Below are positions 12,291 through 23,667 of a DNA stretch of 64,000 nt, piece after piece. The stretch's first letter is position 1, and each line of letters opens with the position of its first letter. Source of the DNA: Taxawa tesnikishii (nom. ined.) (Eukaryota > Ascomycota > Dothideomycetes > Dothideales); the NCBI GenBank assembly GCA_030247885.1, contig JAPDRO010000008.1, forward strand, positions 372,001 through 436,000. The letters are read 5' to 3'. A model generated the notes under the pieces. That model saw only the letters and a list, made by a program, of their open reading frames with translations. It was not told where the DNA came from and made no database searches. The position numbers and the translations under genes are program-made.

Positions 12291-13204
12291 TTGGACGATG
12301 GTGTGATGAAGACTGATGAGTGGAATATGACAAGTAAATGTGCCGGTAGCTGTGCCCAAATCCTACACTTGTAGGCGCTGCTGAGAAGGTCAGGGTAGAT
12401 TGTAGTTAAGATAAGGATGGATACACGAGGCAAGAGTAGATGCAGAGGTTAGGTTGTGGTAGATATACATGTCTTGGCATGCTTCGTCGGCCATCAAACG
12501 CCCGAATAGGTACCCTCGGCCAACGCCGGCCAACCTCCTCTTCTTGATCGCCAGGTTCAATTCTGAGCGGCGACCTGCTCGGATCCGTCCGCCTCCTGCA
12601 GGGCTAATGATAACTAAACGTGGTGGACAAAACAACATCAGATCAGTGTTCTCAACAAACTATCGTTGCGAGTTCAAAACTACTTATCATAATGCCTCTT
12701 TACGCTGGCCGAAGAGGGCAGCAGGTAAACAGCTGTTTAACGGACTGCCCTTCTAACGACATCCTCTTTAGAGGGTGGCTTGTCTAATAGAAGGTTTGTA
12801 TCAAATATTCATGCCCGACAGATCTGTGAAATGTGCCAAGGACTCTGATGTTATTCTGACCCCTACTACGTAGAGAGTCGCGGATACTGTCAGATCTGTG
12901 ATATGACAACAGGACAAATATTTCTCTTCACGCACCGTAAAGACTGATTCCACTTAGTATTAGAATACGTGAGAAATGTCCCCTGTCCCTTTTTGGCATT
13001 TTATAAGAGGAGAACTATCCACATTGTGCCCATACCACTATGCTTGTCGCCTCAAAGGAGCGTCCCGCCCGCACTGCTCCAACGCCGAAGTCATGCCCTG
13101 CAGAAGAAGCCACAGAGGACTGAAAAGGACATGGAAAGAAAATGAACGGGAAAGGGAATGGTCGGAAGTCGGCCGTGATGGTGATGTTTGCATGCGTCTC
13201 CCGC
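12291..13204. other. Intergenic region with short direct and inverted repeats
   Basis: It lies upstream of the amidase start and downstream of the HRP1 stop (both minus strand). No gene is seen. The part from 12770 to 12970 is AT-richer and contains the near-identical direct repeats CAGATCTGTGAAATG (12819-12833) and CAGATCTGTGATATG (12891-12905), with the inverted pair GACTCT/AGAGTC (12841-12846, 12874-12879) between them. This could be a decayed small repeat or chance. Confidence 0.4.
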
Positions 13205-16200
13205 TCAAGCGCCACCACGCGCGTAGGGGTGGTAGCCACGATGACCACCCCTTCCACCACCGCGATAGTTGGCGCCGGGCTTGCCCGCGTTCTTCGGACC
13301 TGTGGGCGCATTTGCGGGTGCGTTCGGCTGCTGCTGGGGCTGCGGAGTGCGGCCACCGCCCATTCTGCCTCCCCTGCCACCACGGAAACCTACTCCTCCT
13401 CCTCCTCCTCCTCCTCCTCCTCCTCCTCCTCCTCCGCCGCCGCCGCCGCCCATCATCATGCCGCCACCGCCCTGCTGGACAGGCTGTGGGACGTCGTCGT
13501 ACATGCCCTCCCAGCTAGTCGGACCCCCACCGCCGTATCCGCCCGTTTGCTGCTGTCCACCGCCGCCCATCCGCTGCGCTTGTTGACGCTCGTACTTTTG
13601 TTGCTCGAAGGCTAGCTGTTCTTGTGCGGTGTAGCCAGGCCGATTGCCTCCGGCACCCATAGCACCGTCAGGAGGAGAAGCCATGCCGCCAGTGTTAGGA
13701 ACGCCTGGATAGCCTTGCATGGCTTGCATCTGTTGCATCTGCTGCATCTGTTGCATCTGTTGCATCATGGCCGGATTCATGCCTGATGCGAAAAACCGTT
13801 AGCTGCGGCTCGAAAACGTTGCTTTGAGGTATTCAATTACCTTGTGGACCGCCCATACCGTTCTGCATAGCCATCATCTGCTGCATCATAGCTGGGTTCT
13901 GACCAGCCATGGCCGCCATAGGGTTGGCCATCTGTCCCGAGGCCAGCTTCTGCTGCATCTGTTGGAAGTACACTTGCATTCTGGCATAGTACTGCGCCAT
14001 CTGCGCGGGGTCATCTGCGCACCCATACCACCCATTGGGTTCTGGCCGCCTCCTTGATTCTGATCAAAGTTCTGGTTGTTGCCGCCAAACTTGTCGTTCT
14101 TGCCGTGACGGTTGAAACGATTGCCGTGTCCGCCTTCGTTGTCGTCGCGCAGGTTGCCGCGAGGCTGAGCCTTTTGACTTCGATCATCTTGCCGAGAATC
14201 TCCAACGGACGTTCTAAAGTGCGCTCGACGGCGGCTTCGCTGTCGAATGTGACGAATCCGAATCCACGTGGACGACCAGTGTCCTTGTCCATCATCAGGG
14301 TGGCGTCGAGGACGCGGCCGAACTGCATGAAGAACTGCTTGAAGTCTTGCTCAGTCGCCTCCTGGCTGACACCGCCGACGAAGATCTTGCTCGTTCGCTC
14401 CTGTTCATCACGAGGAATGGCGCGCTTCGGGTCAATCTTGGGAGAGTAGTTTGTTAGTACATGTACAGTTGGAGTTCGATAAGGCGTGACAGAATGCGAC
14501 TTCTAGGGTGAAAAGAATCTTGGTACTAAGTGGAAGAAGACGACTTTGGGTACTTAGAATGACCTAGAGCACTCACAATCTTGCCGTCAAGGTAGTGCTC
14601 CTTTACCATGACAATATTGACGCATTTTGGGTCCTTGAACGTAAGGAAGCCGAATCCACGCGAACGGCCACTCTGACCATCACGCATAACCGTGCATTCT
14701 ACAACCTCGCCAAACTGGGAGAAGTAGTCTTTGAGAGATTCTGTACAGGCAGAGGTATCAGTATCGTTGAATGTATGGAGCAAAGTCATCAACGGTGACA
14801 CTCACGATCCGTAGTCTCCCAGTTCAAACCACCGATGAACATCTTTCTATAATCCACATGTATTAGCCACTTTCTCCAAATTCCCGTCATGAATGCTCAT
14901 ATGAACGAAGCGAAGAAACTAGGACCAGTCCAGTATCGCAGGTCTTATGGCCCGATGCCGGTGGCGATTGTCCATTAGGAGCCTTTGGAAGACCGGCAGT
15001 TCACGGAACTCTGCGTGGATGAGTTGAAGCAGATATGTGTAGTTCCAGAAAGCCCATCTTGGAGAGGCAGCTCGGAGAGTGCGTTCTGAGGTTCAGTCAT
15101 GCCGAGACAGAAATCGTTTTTCCTCGAACGCATGCAAGTCTCCATGCACAGTGACTGTGTGGTCAACTGCGGCACGCGAGTGAGAGCACGCAGCAACAGC
15201 GCAAATCGGGAATATTCTGCCACCGCCGGTAATTGTACAATCGGAAAAGTCGGTATAGTATATGTCGTGAAGTTTGGCTCTGCGTCTGAGGTGCATACTG
15301 CAGTCGGAGCTCGTTGGCAATCAACACAGCAACCGACTGGTCAGCAGCTTCTTGTATTGCAAGCTAGCTCGCTAAGCTCTATGAAGAGTTATCGACATGA
15401 AGCTATGTAGCTATGGCCGGTTCTCCGCTTGCTTGCCTTTGTCCGGTAAAGGTTGACTGTGCGACAAAAGCGGCACCTCTCCTTTCTGCGGTTCCTCTGC
15501 TATAGACTATGTCCTGAGGCCTCTCTGTATACCAAAGCATTTTGGTTGGATTATCCGGATTCTTGCAGTGACCATTACCCAACCGTACAACCCATCCGTA
15601 CCAGCAAGCTCTCCAATGTCGTCTCAGTGACGACTCCTGATCGAAGCCTTGCAGGAAGCCGCAAGACGCCCAGTCCAGCGAAGTTGACCGTGGTTCAAAC
15701 ACAGAGAATCACGTGCCTCCATGTTCCATGCGTGCTCATGATGTTGCTAATCAGGTGCACCCAGCTAATATGTAGAATTCCTCCTTTTTATGCACACCTG
15801 TTGCGCTTCTTCGGTCGTACGCATTTCCTTGGCACACCAGGCTATTTCCGGATCCGGGATTGTAGCAAAATATATAACGAACAGGCCCATTGTAGCCCAA
15901 CTTACCCGTCTTCCTTGATACCAATCGGACGATAGTCGTCATCAGCATGTGAGCCTCCACCATAACCTCCATTTTGACCATCGCCAGCATAGCTCTGAAC
16001 ACCCTGCATATCCTGGCCACCGCTCAATCGGTTATTGCTACCGTCATTTGCACCGCTGTAGGCTCCTTGGTTGAACAAGGCGCCGGAGTTCGAGCCATCT
16101 GCTATGGGATCTGTGGTAGCTGTCTGTTCTGGTTGTATAGGTTGCGCGTGCGCTGCTTCGGTTGAAGCAGCTGCGGAATCGGCGGCTGCAGCAGGTGCGG

Positions 16201-16324
16201 GTGCTGGTGCATTCTCCTCGCCCTCATAGCTAGAGACATGCGTCAATCAACTGAACTGATAATGGTTCGACGGTAAGGCTCACAGGTCAGCGAAAAGATC
16301 CTCCTCGTTGTAGTCGTCAGCCAT
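13205..16324 (-). CDS. HRP1: Hrp1/Nab4-type two-RRM nuclear mRNA 3'-end processing protein
   Basis: This shuttling hnRNP belongs to cleavage factor I. The yeast ortholog binds UA-repeat efficiency elements in pre-mRNA 3' ends. Six exons: 16324-16284, 16229-15906, 14846-14806, 14740-14577, 14436-13841, 13782-13205, about 581 aa. The N-terminus is MADDYNEEDLFADLYEGEE, then an Ala/Gln/Gly-rich region. RRM1 has RNP2 KMFIGGLNW and RNP1 SRGFGFLTF. RRM2 has KIFVGGV and PRGFGFVTF. The tail is Asn/Gly-rich, then Gln/Met repeats (MQQMQQMQQM), a run of about 20 glycines and an RGG-like end. Intron 2 is exceptionally long (1,059 nt, see separate entry). Two single-base losses in the last large exons (A run 14172-14175; C at 14006) disrupt the frame; the exon sum fits only with both restored. 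The ortholog is essential in yeast, so sequence error is likely. Confidence 0.92.
13392..13452 (+). repeat. Triplet microsatellite (CCT/CCG)n in HRP1 coding sequence
   Basis: An almost pure CTC/CCT then CCG triplet tract of about 60 bases. Read on the minus strand it encodes a run of about 20 glycines in the Hrp1 tail. Triplet slippage here changes length without breaking frame, so the tract is probably length-polymorphic. Confidence 0.9.
14847..15905 (-). other. HRP1: Unusually long intron 2 of HRP1 (1,059 nt)
   Basis: The intron is defined by donor GTAAG at 15905 (after IGIKEDG) and acceptor TATAG ending at 14847 (before KMFIGGLNW). Both flanking exons are recognised from family conservation. 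It is about twenty times longer than the typical intron here. It contains UA-rich stretches on the transcribed strand, including UUAUAUAUUUU at 15867-15877 near the donor and AUAUACUAUA around 15253-15264. These resemble the UAUAUA elements that yeast Hrp1 binds. No internal exon with coding conservation was recognised. Confidence 0.75.
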
Positions 16325-16689
16325 GGTTGCTGTGTTGCTGTGGAGTAGTAGTGATTAGGACGAAGATGTAGAAAACAGGGTTGTATGGAAAAAGGATTCG
16401 AATGTACAAAACTCCCGACAAGCGCGTAGCGGGGGTTGCAGATGATGGTGATGAGAAGGAGTGCGGGTGAAGAGAAAGGGAGGAGCGATTGTTGTTCGGG
16501 ACAGGCAGACAAAGCGTTTGCTGCGCAGAGTCAAGTCGCGCTGACGAAAGTTCGGCAAGAGCTCGGACCACCAAAAGAGGGAAGAGGCACGTCATGCTAA
16601 TCTCCAGCTGTTGACCCGATGAATGGAAGTGGTACGATTGAGTAAACGAAGCATTGCTGAATACCTGGGAGTGTTAACCTACGTACAAC
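16325..16689. other. Divergent promoter region HRP1 / GYP1-like gene
   Basis: 365 bases separate the two start codons. The sequence is mixed, with pyrimidine-rich patches on the minus strand just upstream of HRP1. No recognisable RNA gene or repeat. Confidence 0.5.
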
Positions 16690-18745
16690 ATGGACCCTAA
16701 GAAACCGCAGGTACGTTGCTCCAATCCCCCTTCATAGAGCATGATAGTAACCGGCAAACAGGAAATGGTACAGGTCAGTCTTCACCATATGAACCAAGCA
16801 AGCAGACAAGCAGCACGTATCGCGGTACGCTGACACCCGATTTTGCAACTGGCAGACCGACCCGAGTAGGTACATACGCCCTCGTTCGATCCTCTTCGAA
16901 GTGGCAACTTACGCGTGAGGGCCAGATCAGCATCGCCTTTCTGGAGGACCGCCTCTTCCAACAGTCAGCGGGACACGGCAGGGGCGCGAAAGGTTATAGG
17001 CGCATCCTACTCGCATGCGGATATGCTCAAATTCGACTCCCTGTACGTTTCGACTTCAGCACGACGCGTCAGGGTGACTCTGATGTGAAGGGACAGGAAC
17101 CTTTCCGGCAGCTCACGACCCAGAACCCCACCACGCGATTCAAGCAGACCACCATCTAGAACCGCCGCAAGCGTGTCTCCTCCACCGCGGAGGGACTTTA
17201 CCAGCTTCTGGTCCGGAACTAACGATGACTGGACGGCAGGAAACCCCGACGACGAGGACGATGCGCTTGGATTTGACGAAGATGAGGACGAGTTTGGGCT
17301 GCCCAGCATAGCTAGCATAAGGCGCAAGGACAAAAGACTGACCAAGACAAAATCCGCCGGCAGCACGTACCCAGAGCTACGAAGCGGCAGAACGGCAGTC
17401 TCTACATTAGGTTCTTGGGCTGCCAGCAACGGTGATATAGCTGAAGAGAGAGGTCTGCCGAACTATCCTTCGGCCAAAAAGAGTGAGGGCAAGATTTTGC
17501 GACCTCAGTACAAGGACATTCTCAGGGATCCGGCAAACTCGCTCCACCTGATCAACCACCCTTCAGTACCCCCAAACGCTACGGCGAAGGAAATCGAAGC
17601 GCACTCAGCGCGTATTGGGCGCATCAACAAATTCAAGCGCATTCTGCAAGCCAGTACGATATCGCTGTCTGACTTACGGGATTCGGCGTGGTCTGGATTG
17701 CCTGTCGAAGTCAGAGCCATGTCTTGGCAGATACTACTCGGATACCTGCCAACAAGCAGTGAACGAAGAGTTGCTACGCTCGACCGAAAGCGAAAAGAGT
17801 ATCTTGAGGGAGTGCGTCAGGCGTTTGAGAAGGGAACGGCTGGTGCAGAATCTCCCGTCGTAACAGGCGTTGTGGGTGCCGCCTCCTCGCCTCGCGCAAA
17901 CCGGGGTAGAGGGCGTGGATTGGACGAGGCAATCTGGCATCAAATCAGCATTGACGTACCGAGGACGAATCCCCACCTGGAGCTGTACGGATACGAAGCC
18001 ACGCAGCGGTCACTCGAACGTATATTGTATGTCTGGGCGATACGACATCCAGCCAGCGGCTACGTGCAAGGCATCAACGACCTAGTTACTCCATTCTGGC
18101 AGACGTTCTTGGGCATGTATATCACGGACCCGGATATCGAGTTCGCAATGGATCCTGGACAACTGCCTAAGCAAGTCCTAGACGCTGTAGAGGCAGATTC
18201 GTTTTGGTGTCTGACCAAACTGCTCGAGGGAATACAGGATAACTACATCTTCGCGCAGCCGGGCATCCAACGGCAGGTGGCGGCTCTCAGAGATCTCACC
18301 GCAAGAATCGACGGAGCGCTTGCTAAGCATCTTGAAAAGAGGGGTCGAGTTCATCCAATTCAGCTTCAGGTGGATGAACTGCTTGCTTATGCGGGAAATA
18401 AGCGTGAAGAACACTATCAGGATGTGGGACACCTATATGGTGAGCTCAGACGAATTCTGGTTCGTTTTACAGTGCCGCTGACGATTGTGCTAGGCTGAGG
18501 AGCAAGGATTCTCGCATTTCCATCTCTACGTCTGCGCCGCTTTCCTGGTTAAGTGGTCCGATCAGCTGCTCAAAATGGATTTCCAGGAGATTATGATGTT
18601 CTTACAGGCACTTCCAACAAGGGACTGGACTGAAAAGGACATTGAACTCCTACTCAGTGAAGCCTTTATATGGCAGAGTCTTTTCCGTGGCTCCAAGGCT
18701 CATATTCCTACCAAGACCGGCTCGTCAGCGTCTCTGACTTTATAA
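16690..18745 (+). CDS. GYP1: GYP1-type TBC-domain Rab GTPase-activating protein
   Basis: This TBC-domain protein stimulates GTP hydrolysis by Rab/Ypt GTPases (Ypt1-type for yeast Gyp1) in Golgi traffic. Five exons fit: 16690-16710, 16762-16824, 16870-17042, 17091-18439, 18494-18745, about 619 aa. The first two are weakest; a start at ATG 17023 is also in frame. The N-terminal third is Ser/Arg/Pro-rich (SPFWRTASSNSQRD, RPRTPPRDSSRPPS). The TBC domain carries the arginine finger in ISIDVPR and glutamine finger in SGYVQGINDL, then FIQFSFRWMNCLLMRE and IRMWDTYM. The last exon gives AEEQGFSHFHLYVCAAFLVKW. Around 18335-18344 the frame shifts as if two G were lost from G runs (KEGVEF expected). The exon sum supports this. 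Confidence 0.88.
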
Positions 18746-18951
18746 GATTATGTCTGCGCTCGAACTCTGCACCATGCGGCCCGTCAGATCTTGCCGCTCC
18801 GCCCGTTCTTGTCGTTGCCGTCCGCCGGCGTTTTACGCGCCTCTCACAGACCAAAATCAGAGGCTGTGCGGCAGATGTCGGAATGGCTGTTCAGTCCAAA
18901 CAGCAATTAGGGAGAAGAGAGCGTCACGGACCGCAGGACCGCAAGAGCCCG

Positions 18952-20242
18952 TCACACCGCCGTGATGTGCAGCGGGGTATCACTAAGGTTCACAAGGCCC
19001 TCCTGTGGCTTACCGGCAGTCAGCAACCGCACACGCCATGGTTGTTCAGTACTCACCGGAATGAACTGTCTCATGTGTACACCAGCTTCCTTGAACATAG
19101 CCGCAGTCTGTGCCATAAATCAACACGCTGAAAGAGCTCGTTCGCTCAAGTCGCCCCTACCTTAGTGTCCATGTAGTAGCCTTGACTGTACACGACTTCC
19201 GAGATGCCGACCTGAATAATTTTGACGCTGCACGTCAAACATGGCGACCTGGATTCACAGTTCAGTCAGCACTCGGTCTTTGGATGAGGGAGGGAGGAAC
19301 AGTTAACTACGCACGTGCTGCAATAGAGCACGCCCCTCCCCGACTCTTTCCCTCCCAGCCTCGAGCAGCGCATTCTCTTCCGCATGCAAGCAGAGGCACG
19401 TGCTTAAGTCCGCACCACCAGCCGCATTCGAATTGCACCTCGGACAACCGCCCTCATTACAATTGACCAGATTCCTCGGCGTGCCATTGTACCCGGTACT
19501 AATGACGCGCTTATCCCTCACAATCACGCACCCGACAGGCCTACGCATGCAGTTGCTCCTCCTCGCCGCCAGACTCGCAAGCGTCATGAAATACTGATCC
19601 CACGTCGGCCTGATCCTCGCAGGATCCGGTAGATTCAACTTATCCAAGGCGTCCCAGAGCGAGTCCAAACTGCTGGTGCTGTTGAGCAGGCGGATCTGAG
19701 CGGTCGTGGCCAGTGCGGCGAGGCCGGAGGTGGCGTCGTACTGGTGCTCATCGTTGCGCAGCACGAATTGCTCGAGCGAGGGAGGTGGGAGTGAAGCTCT
19801 GATGCACCGGTCCCGGAAGCGCTGCCAGCGGATGCTGATGGGGGCGTCGATGCTGAGGAGGATGAAGAAGGGACGGCGGCGGAGGGCGGAGAGGATGGAC
19901 TGCGACCAGATGCTAGTGGTGACGAAGTTGGTTTGCCAGTGAAGGGTCGCGTGGTCAAGTAGTGTTTCCACATCGGCGAAACGCAGTGCGCTGTGGGATG
20001 TGCTGTGCAGTGACAACGATGGGGATGAACTGGAAGGAAGGCTGGCGTGTGAGGCAGATTTTTCGACCGAGGGTGTACCGGCGTGTCGATCTAGGGTTAT
20101 GAGCTGGAAGTTGTGTTGTTTGATCAGATACGCTGCTACTGAGGCTTTGCCAGCGCAGAGTCCTGTGCGGCACGAAGATCAGATGCCATTCCTTTGTTTC
20201 TGCTCTCGCAATTCGTGTACCTCCACAGATCCCGATGAACAT
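18952..20242 (-). CDS. DCD1: Deoxycytidylate (dCMP) deaminase
   Basis: A zinc enzyme converting dCMP to dUMP, the substrate of thymidylate synthase, in cytosolic pyrimidine synthesis. Five exons: 20242-20221, 20162-19315, 19248-19161, 19107-19057, 19002-18952, about 353 aa. The N-terminus has a P-loop-like sequence (GICGGLCAGKAS after splicing), as in other fungal dCMP deaminases. The catalytic domain has the zinc/proton-shuttle motif CLHAEENALLEAG and the PCLTC zinc pair. The residue before PC is Ser, where Cys is common in fungi. The tail reads EGLVNLSDTPLHITAV. The frame changes by one at the C run 19333-19336 just before VLYCST: either two bases are missing or one is extra. ATG7 lies head-to-head 519 bases away; the 3' end converges on the GYP1-like gene. 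Confidence 0.9.
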
Positions 20243-20761
20243 GGTGGTCGGCTTGGCGCAAGTTGTACAAGGAGCTTATTTGCTCGTGCTCGAGCAATGA
20301 GTTGTTTGCCTGTTTGATACGTTACCAAACACAGGTGCTGGCTGGAGCTTCCAGTTAGGTGGGAAATGTTTGGCCAGTCAATTTGCACCTCGAGGAAGGG
20401 GTTGGAAATAGGGGTGGAAGTATGCGGCAACCACACATAAAAACAACTCTTCCGTATATGTTGCGATGTATATATAGCAGTCGCGTCGCGTGTCTCTCGT
20501 GAAGCGCGTAGAGTGGCTGCGTCGTTTCACCCCACGCCAACTGCACATGCTCGAAGCACAAGACACGACAAGACAATACCACCCCAACAACACCGTCTGC
20601 TGCGCTGTTGCTGACTGCTGATATTCATAAGCCTTCCATACACAAGTGTTTGCGGAGATACTAGACACAACCATCGCTGACAACATTGCTGCTGCTGCTT
20701 GGGTGAACGCTTGGGTGAACAACCTCACCCTACCGTACAACTGTTTGCAGCGTTCCCACTC
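20243..20761. other. Divergent promoter region DCD1 / ATG7
   Basis: This region holds both promoters. A TATA-like run (GTATATATAG) lies at about 20466-20475 on the plus strand. A minus-strand frame of about 214 codons crosses this region and the start of ATG7 but shows no domain. It is considered a shadow. Confidence 0.45.
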
Positions 20762-23220
20762 ATGGCGAGCCTGCTGCAATATGCGCCCTGGACCTCCGAC
20801 ATAGAGCTGGCCTTCTACTCGGCCCTTGCTAACCTCAAAATCAACCATGACAAGCTCGACTCGTCCGCGCGTAAAGTGCTCGGCCTGTACGAGATACAGC
20901 ATCGCGACCCACCGGAGCGATCCACGCGCATGCAGATTCATGGCACGGCCTTGACACAAGACGAGTAGGCATCTTCTAATTGTTGGCAGGTATGCATGCA
21001 CTAAGAGCAGACAGAGTCCCACAGAACTTCTACCGCGGCGAGGGTATAATCCGTAACTTCAATACAATCGAGGAGTACCGACAAGTCGACAAGGCCGCGC
21101 ACATCGAGCGCGCTGGTCGCATAGTAAGCGTGTTACGTTTCTGTCGCATAGCTCGTACTCTGACGTGGAACGCGACAGGTGTGGGACGCCATTAGCGACG
21201 GTACCATCTACTCATGTCCCTCTCTCCTCTCTTCCTTCTCCGCCATCTGCTTCGCCGACCTCAAGAAATACAAGTTCAGCTACCACTTCGCATACCCTGC
21301 TTTGCACTCAGATCCTCAGTGGAAACTTGCGAACAATAATGGGGAGACCCAGAAGCTGTCTTCGCAAGAGACAACGGCGCTGGTTGACAAGGTCCAAACA
21401 TTCAAGTACTCGACGGACCCGCGACAACATGGCTTCTTCCTCGCAAAACGTGTGCGCAAAAGTATCCTGGATCATGAACCGCAAACCCCCACGGAAGGCG
21501 CCGACGAGCAAGGCGAGGGCAGCGCGCAGGACTATCCGACCACATCTATGACCCCTAATGCGAGTGATTTGGGCTACGTGTGGGCTGTAGGCGCAATCGC
21601 AAGTTACGAAACCGGGTTTTTCCAAAACACAGAGCCGGAGGATCGATTTGTGTGCTTTGCAGATCCATCTACATATCCGAACAATCCGGGATGGATGTTG
21701 AGAAACTTGCTCGTCCTCGTGCGGCAGCGCTGGAAACTGTCCGAAGTCAAGATATTATGTTACCGCGATACACATCTTAGGCGAGAACATCCCAGCAGTG
21801 TTATATTGAACCTGCAGTGCGGAAAGGAGCCTGCGCCCACCTCAGCAATACCCGCTCCTGTGGCGGGACCAGAATCAAGCGCACAATTACCCAATCAAGC
21901 GGAAACTTCTGGCGCCGCGGCAGAAATTCGACCCAAGTCGCCTAAGGGGAATGCTCCAGTACCGAAGATTACCGGCTGGGAACGCAACGACCAGAACAAG
22001 ATAGTGTCTCGTACTGTTGACCTTGCGGCCTACATGGACCCGACACGCCTAGCGGATCAAGCCGTTGACCTCAACCTGAAACTCATCAAGTGGCGGATTG
22101 CACCCTCGATTGACCTCGACACAGTCAAGAACACATCATGTCTGTTGCTCGGAGCAGGAACTCTGGGTTCGTACGTTGCACGGAATCTCATGGGCTGGGG
22201 CGTGCGGAAGATCACCTTTGTGGACAACGCGCGCGTGAGCTACAGTAATCCAGTACGACAACCACTGTACGACTTTAAAGACTGCCTAGAAGGTGGCGCA
22301 CGTAAAGCCGAGCGTGCCGCCGAGGCGCTCACGGAGATCTACCCCGGCGTCGACGCTACGGGGCACGTAATGTCTGTGCCCATGGCCGGGCACCCTATCC
22401 TAGATGAGGTCAGGACGAAAGCAGACTACGAGAAGCTGCACCGTCTGATCCAAGCCCACGACGCCATCTTCCTGCTCATGGACACACGTGAGTCCCGCTG
22501 GCTACCCACAGTCATGGCCAAAGCGGCCGGCAAGGTTGTCATCAACGCCGCCCTCGGCTTCGACACGTACGTCGTCCTGCGCCACGGTGTGCGGCCCGTA
22601 TCAGCGAACCCCTACCGCCCGCACGAAACCTCCGAGGGCACAACTCTCAGCCATCCGAGCGAGCAAGCCGAGTCCGCCGGCGCAACGCAAGGGAAGCAAG
22701 AGGAGCTGGGCTGTTACTTCTGCTCCGACGTTGTCGCACCCGCAGACAGCCTCAAGTCCGCCACCCTCGATCAGCAGTGCACAGTCACACGGCCCGGCGT
22801 GGCGCCGCTCGCGTCCGCGCTCGCTGTCGAACTGCTCGTCTCGATCCTGCAGAGCCCACTCAAGGCGCGGTGTCCCGCCCCTCTCCCTCTCCCACTCCTT
22901 CCTCCCAACAACACCACGACTCCGCCCTCCCTCCGCACCCTCTGGGCACCGTCCCGCACCAACTGCGCGGCTTCCTGTCCACATGGAGCACCCTGACCGT
23001 CAAGGGCCTCGCGTACGACTGCTGCAGCGCGTGTAGTCCGGCCATATTGGAGCGGTACGAGAGGGAGGGGTGGGAATTCGTGAGGAGGGCCGTCGGCGAG
23101 AAGGGCTTTGTGGAGGAGGTTAGTGGGTTGGCCGAGGTGCAGCGGAGGGCTGAGGAGGCGGATAAGGATTTAGACTGGAGTGAGGGCGAGGATGAGGAGG
23201 GTGACGGGGAGATTGTTTAG
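20762..23220 (+). CDS. ATG7: Atg7, E1-like activating enzyme of autophagy
   Basis: Atg7 activates the ubiquitin-like proteins Atg8 and Atg12 and passes them to Atg3 and Atg10 in autophagosome formation. Three exons (20762-20964, 21006-21123, 21179-23220) give about 787 aa, above the usual length of around 700. The N-terminal domain starts [20 protein letters not shown]. The adenylation fold has [20 protein letters not shown] and [15 protein letters not shown]. The catalytic cysteine lies in [10 protein letters not shown], and the C-terminal region has YDCCSACSP followed by an acidic end. Extra length comes partly from a Pro/Ala-rich insert near 21820-21960 and a Ser/Pro-rich stretch near 22870. 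One base is missing at about 22865-22870 (GGCGCGG where GGCGGCGG is expected), shifting the frame before the last 115 residues. The catalytic core is unaffected. The 41-nt first intron is short. Confidence 0.93.
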
Positions 23221-23667
23221 AAGCGCGAGGGGTTGTCACGCTGGTAACTGATTGCTGATGCGGTAACTCTTTTGGTGTCTCTCCTTCCTCGGATTTTGGA
23301 TGGTGTTGGAAAGAGGGTAGCACTTGGATCGCTCCAGTTTTTTGGTGTGTTTTCTGAGTAGCGAGTGTTTTTGGTGGTGTTAGGAATGAGGGGGCGTACG
23401 GCGGAGATGGATAGCATTGTAGCAAGAGTCATGGCCCTTTCTGGCAAGTACTCCTCTGCATGACTGTCTCGCTCCTGAAATCAGATCTGTCTCAACAATC
23501 ACATCTCAGACTTCTGCCCTTGACGCAAAACTCAAGCCCGTAGACAAACATCGTGGAGGGACACTGCGCCGGCTTCGCCCCAGTGTTTCGAAAGCTTCTA
23601 GTTTCTCATCCATACCTCTAATGGTACATTCTATCTGGGGGGCCCTCGGTACAAATCTATACAACAT
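23221..23667. other. Convergent intergenic region ATG7 / PRX1
   Basis: 447 bases between two converging stops, presumably 3' untranslated sequence of both genes. No gene or repeat seen. Confidence 0.5.

Noticed and set aside
15402-15935. Small open frames inside the long HRP1 intron
   Set aside because: No recognisable domain and no splice-site structure. The two flanking exons belong to one conserved protein.
20378-21022. A 214-codon minus-strand frame overlapping the DCD1/ATG7 promoter and first ATG7 exon
   Set aside because: No domain or signal peptide, and it overlaps a securely identified exon on the other strand.
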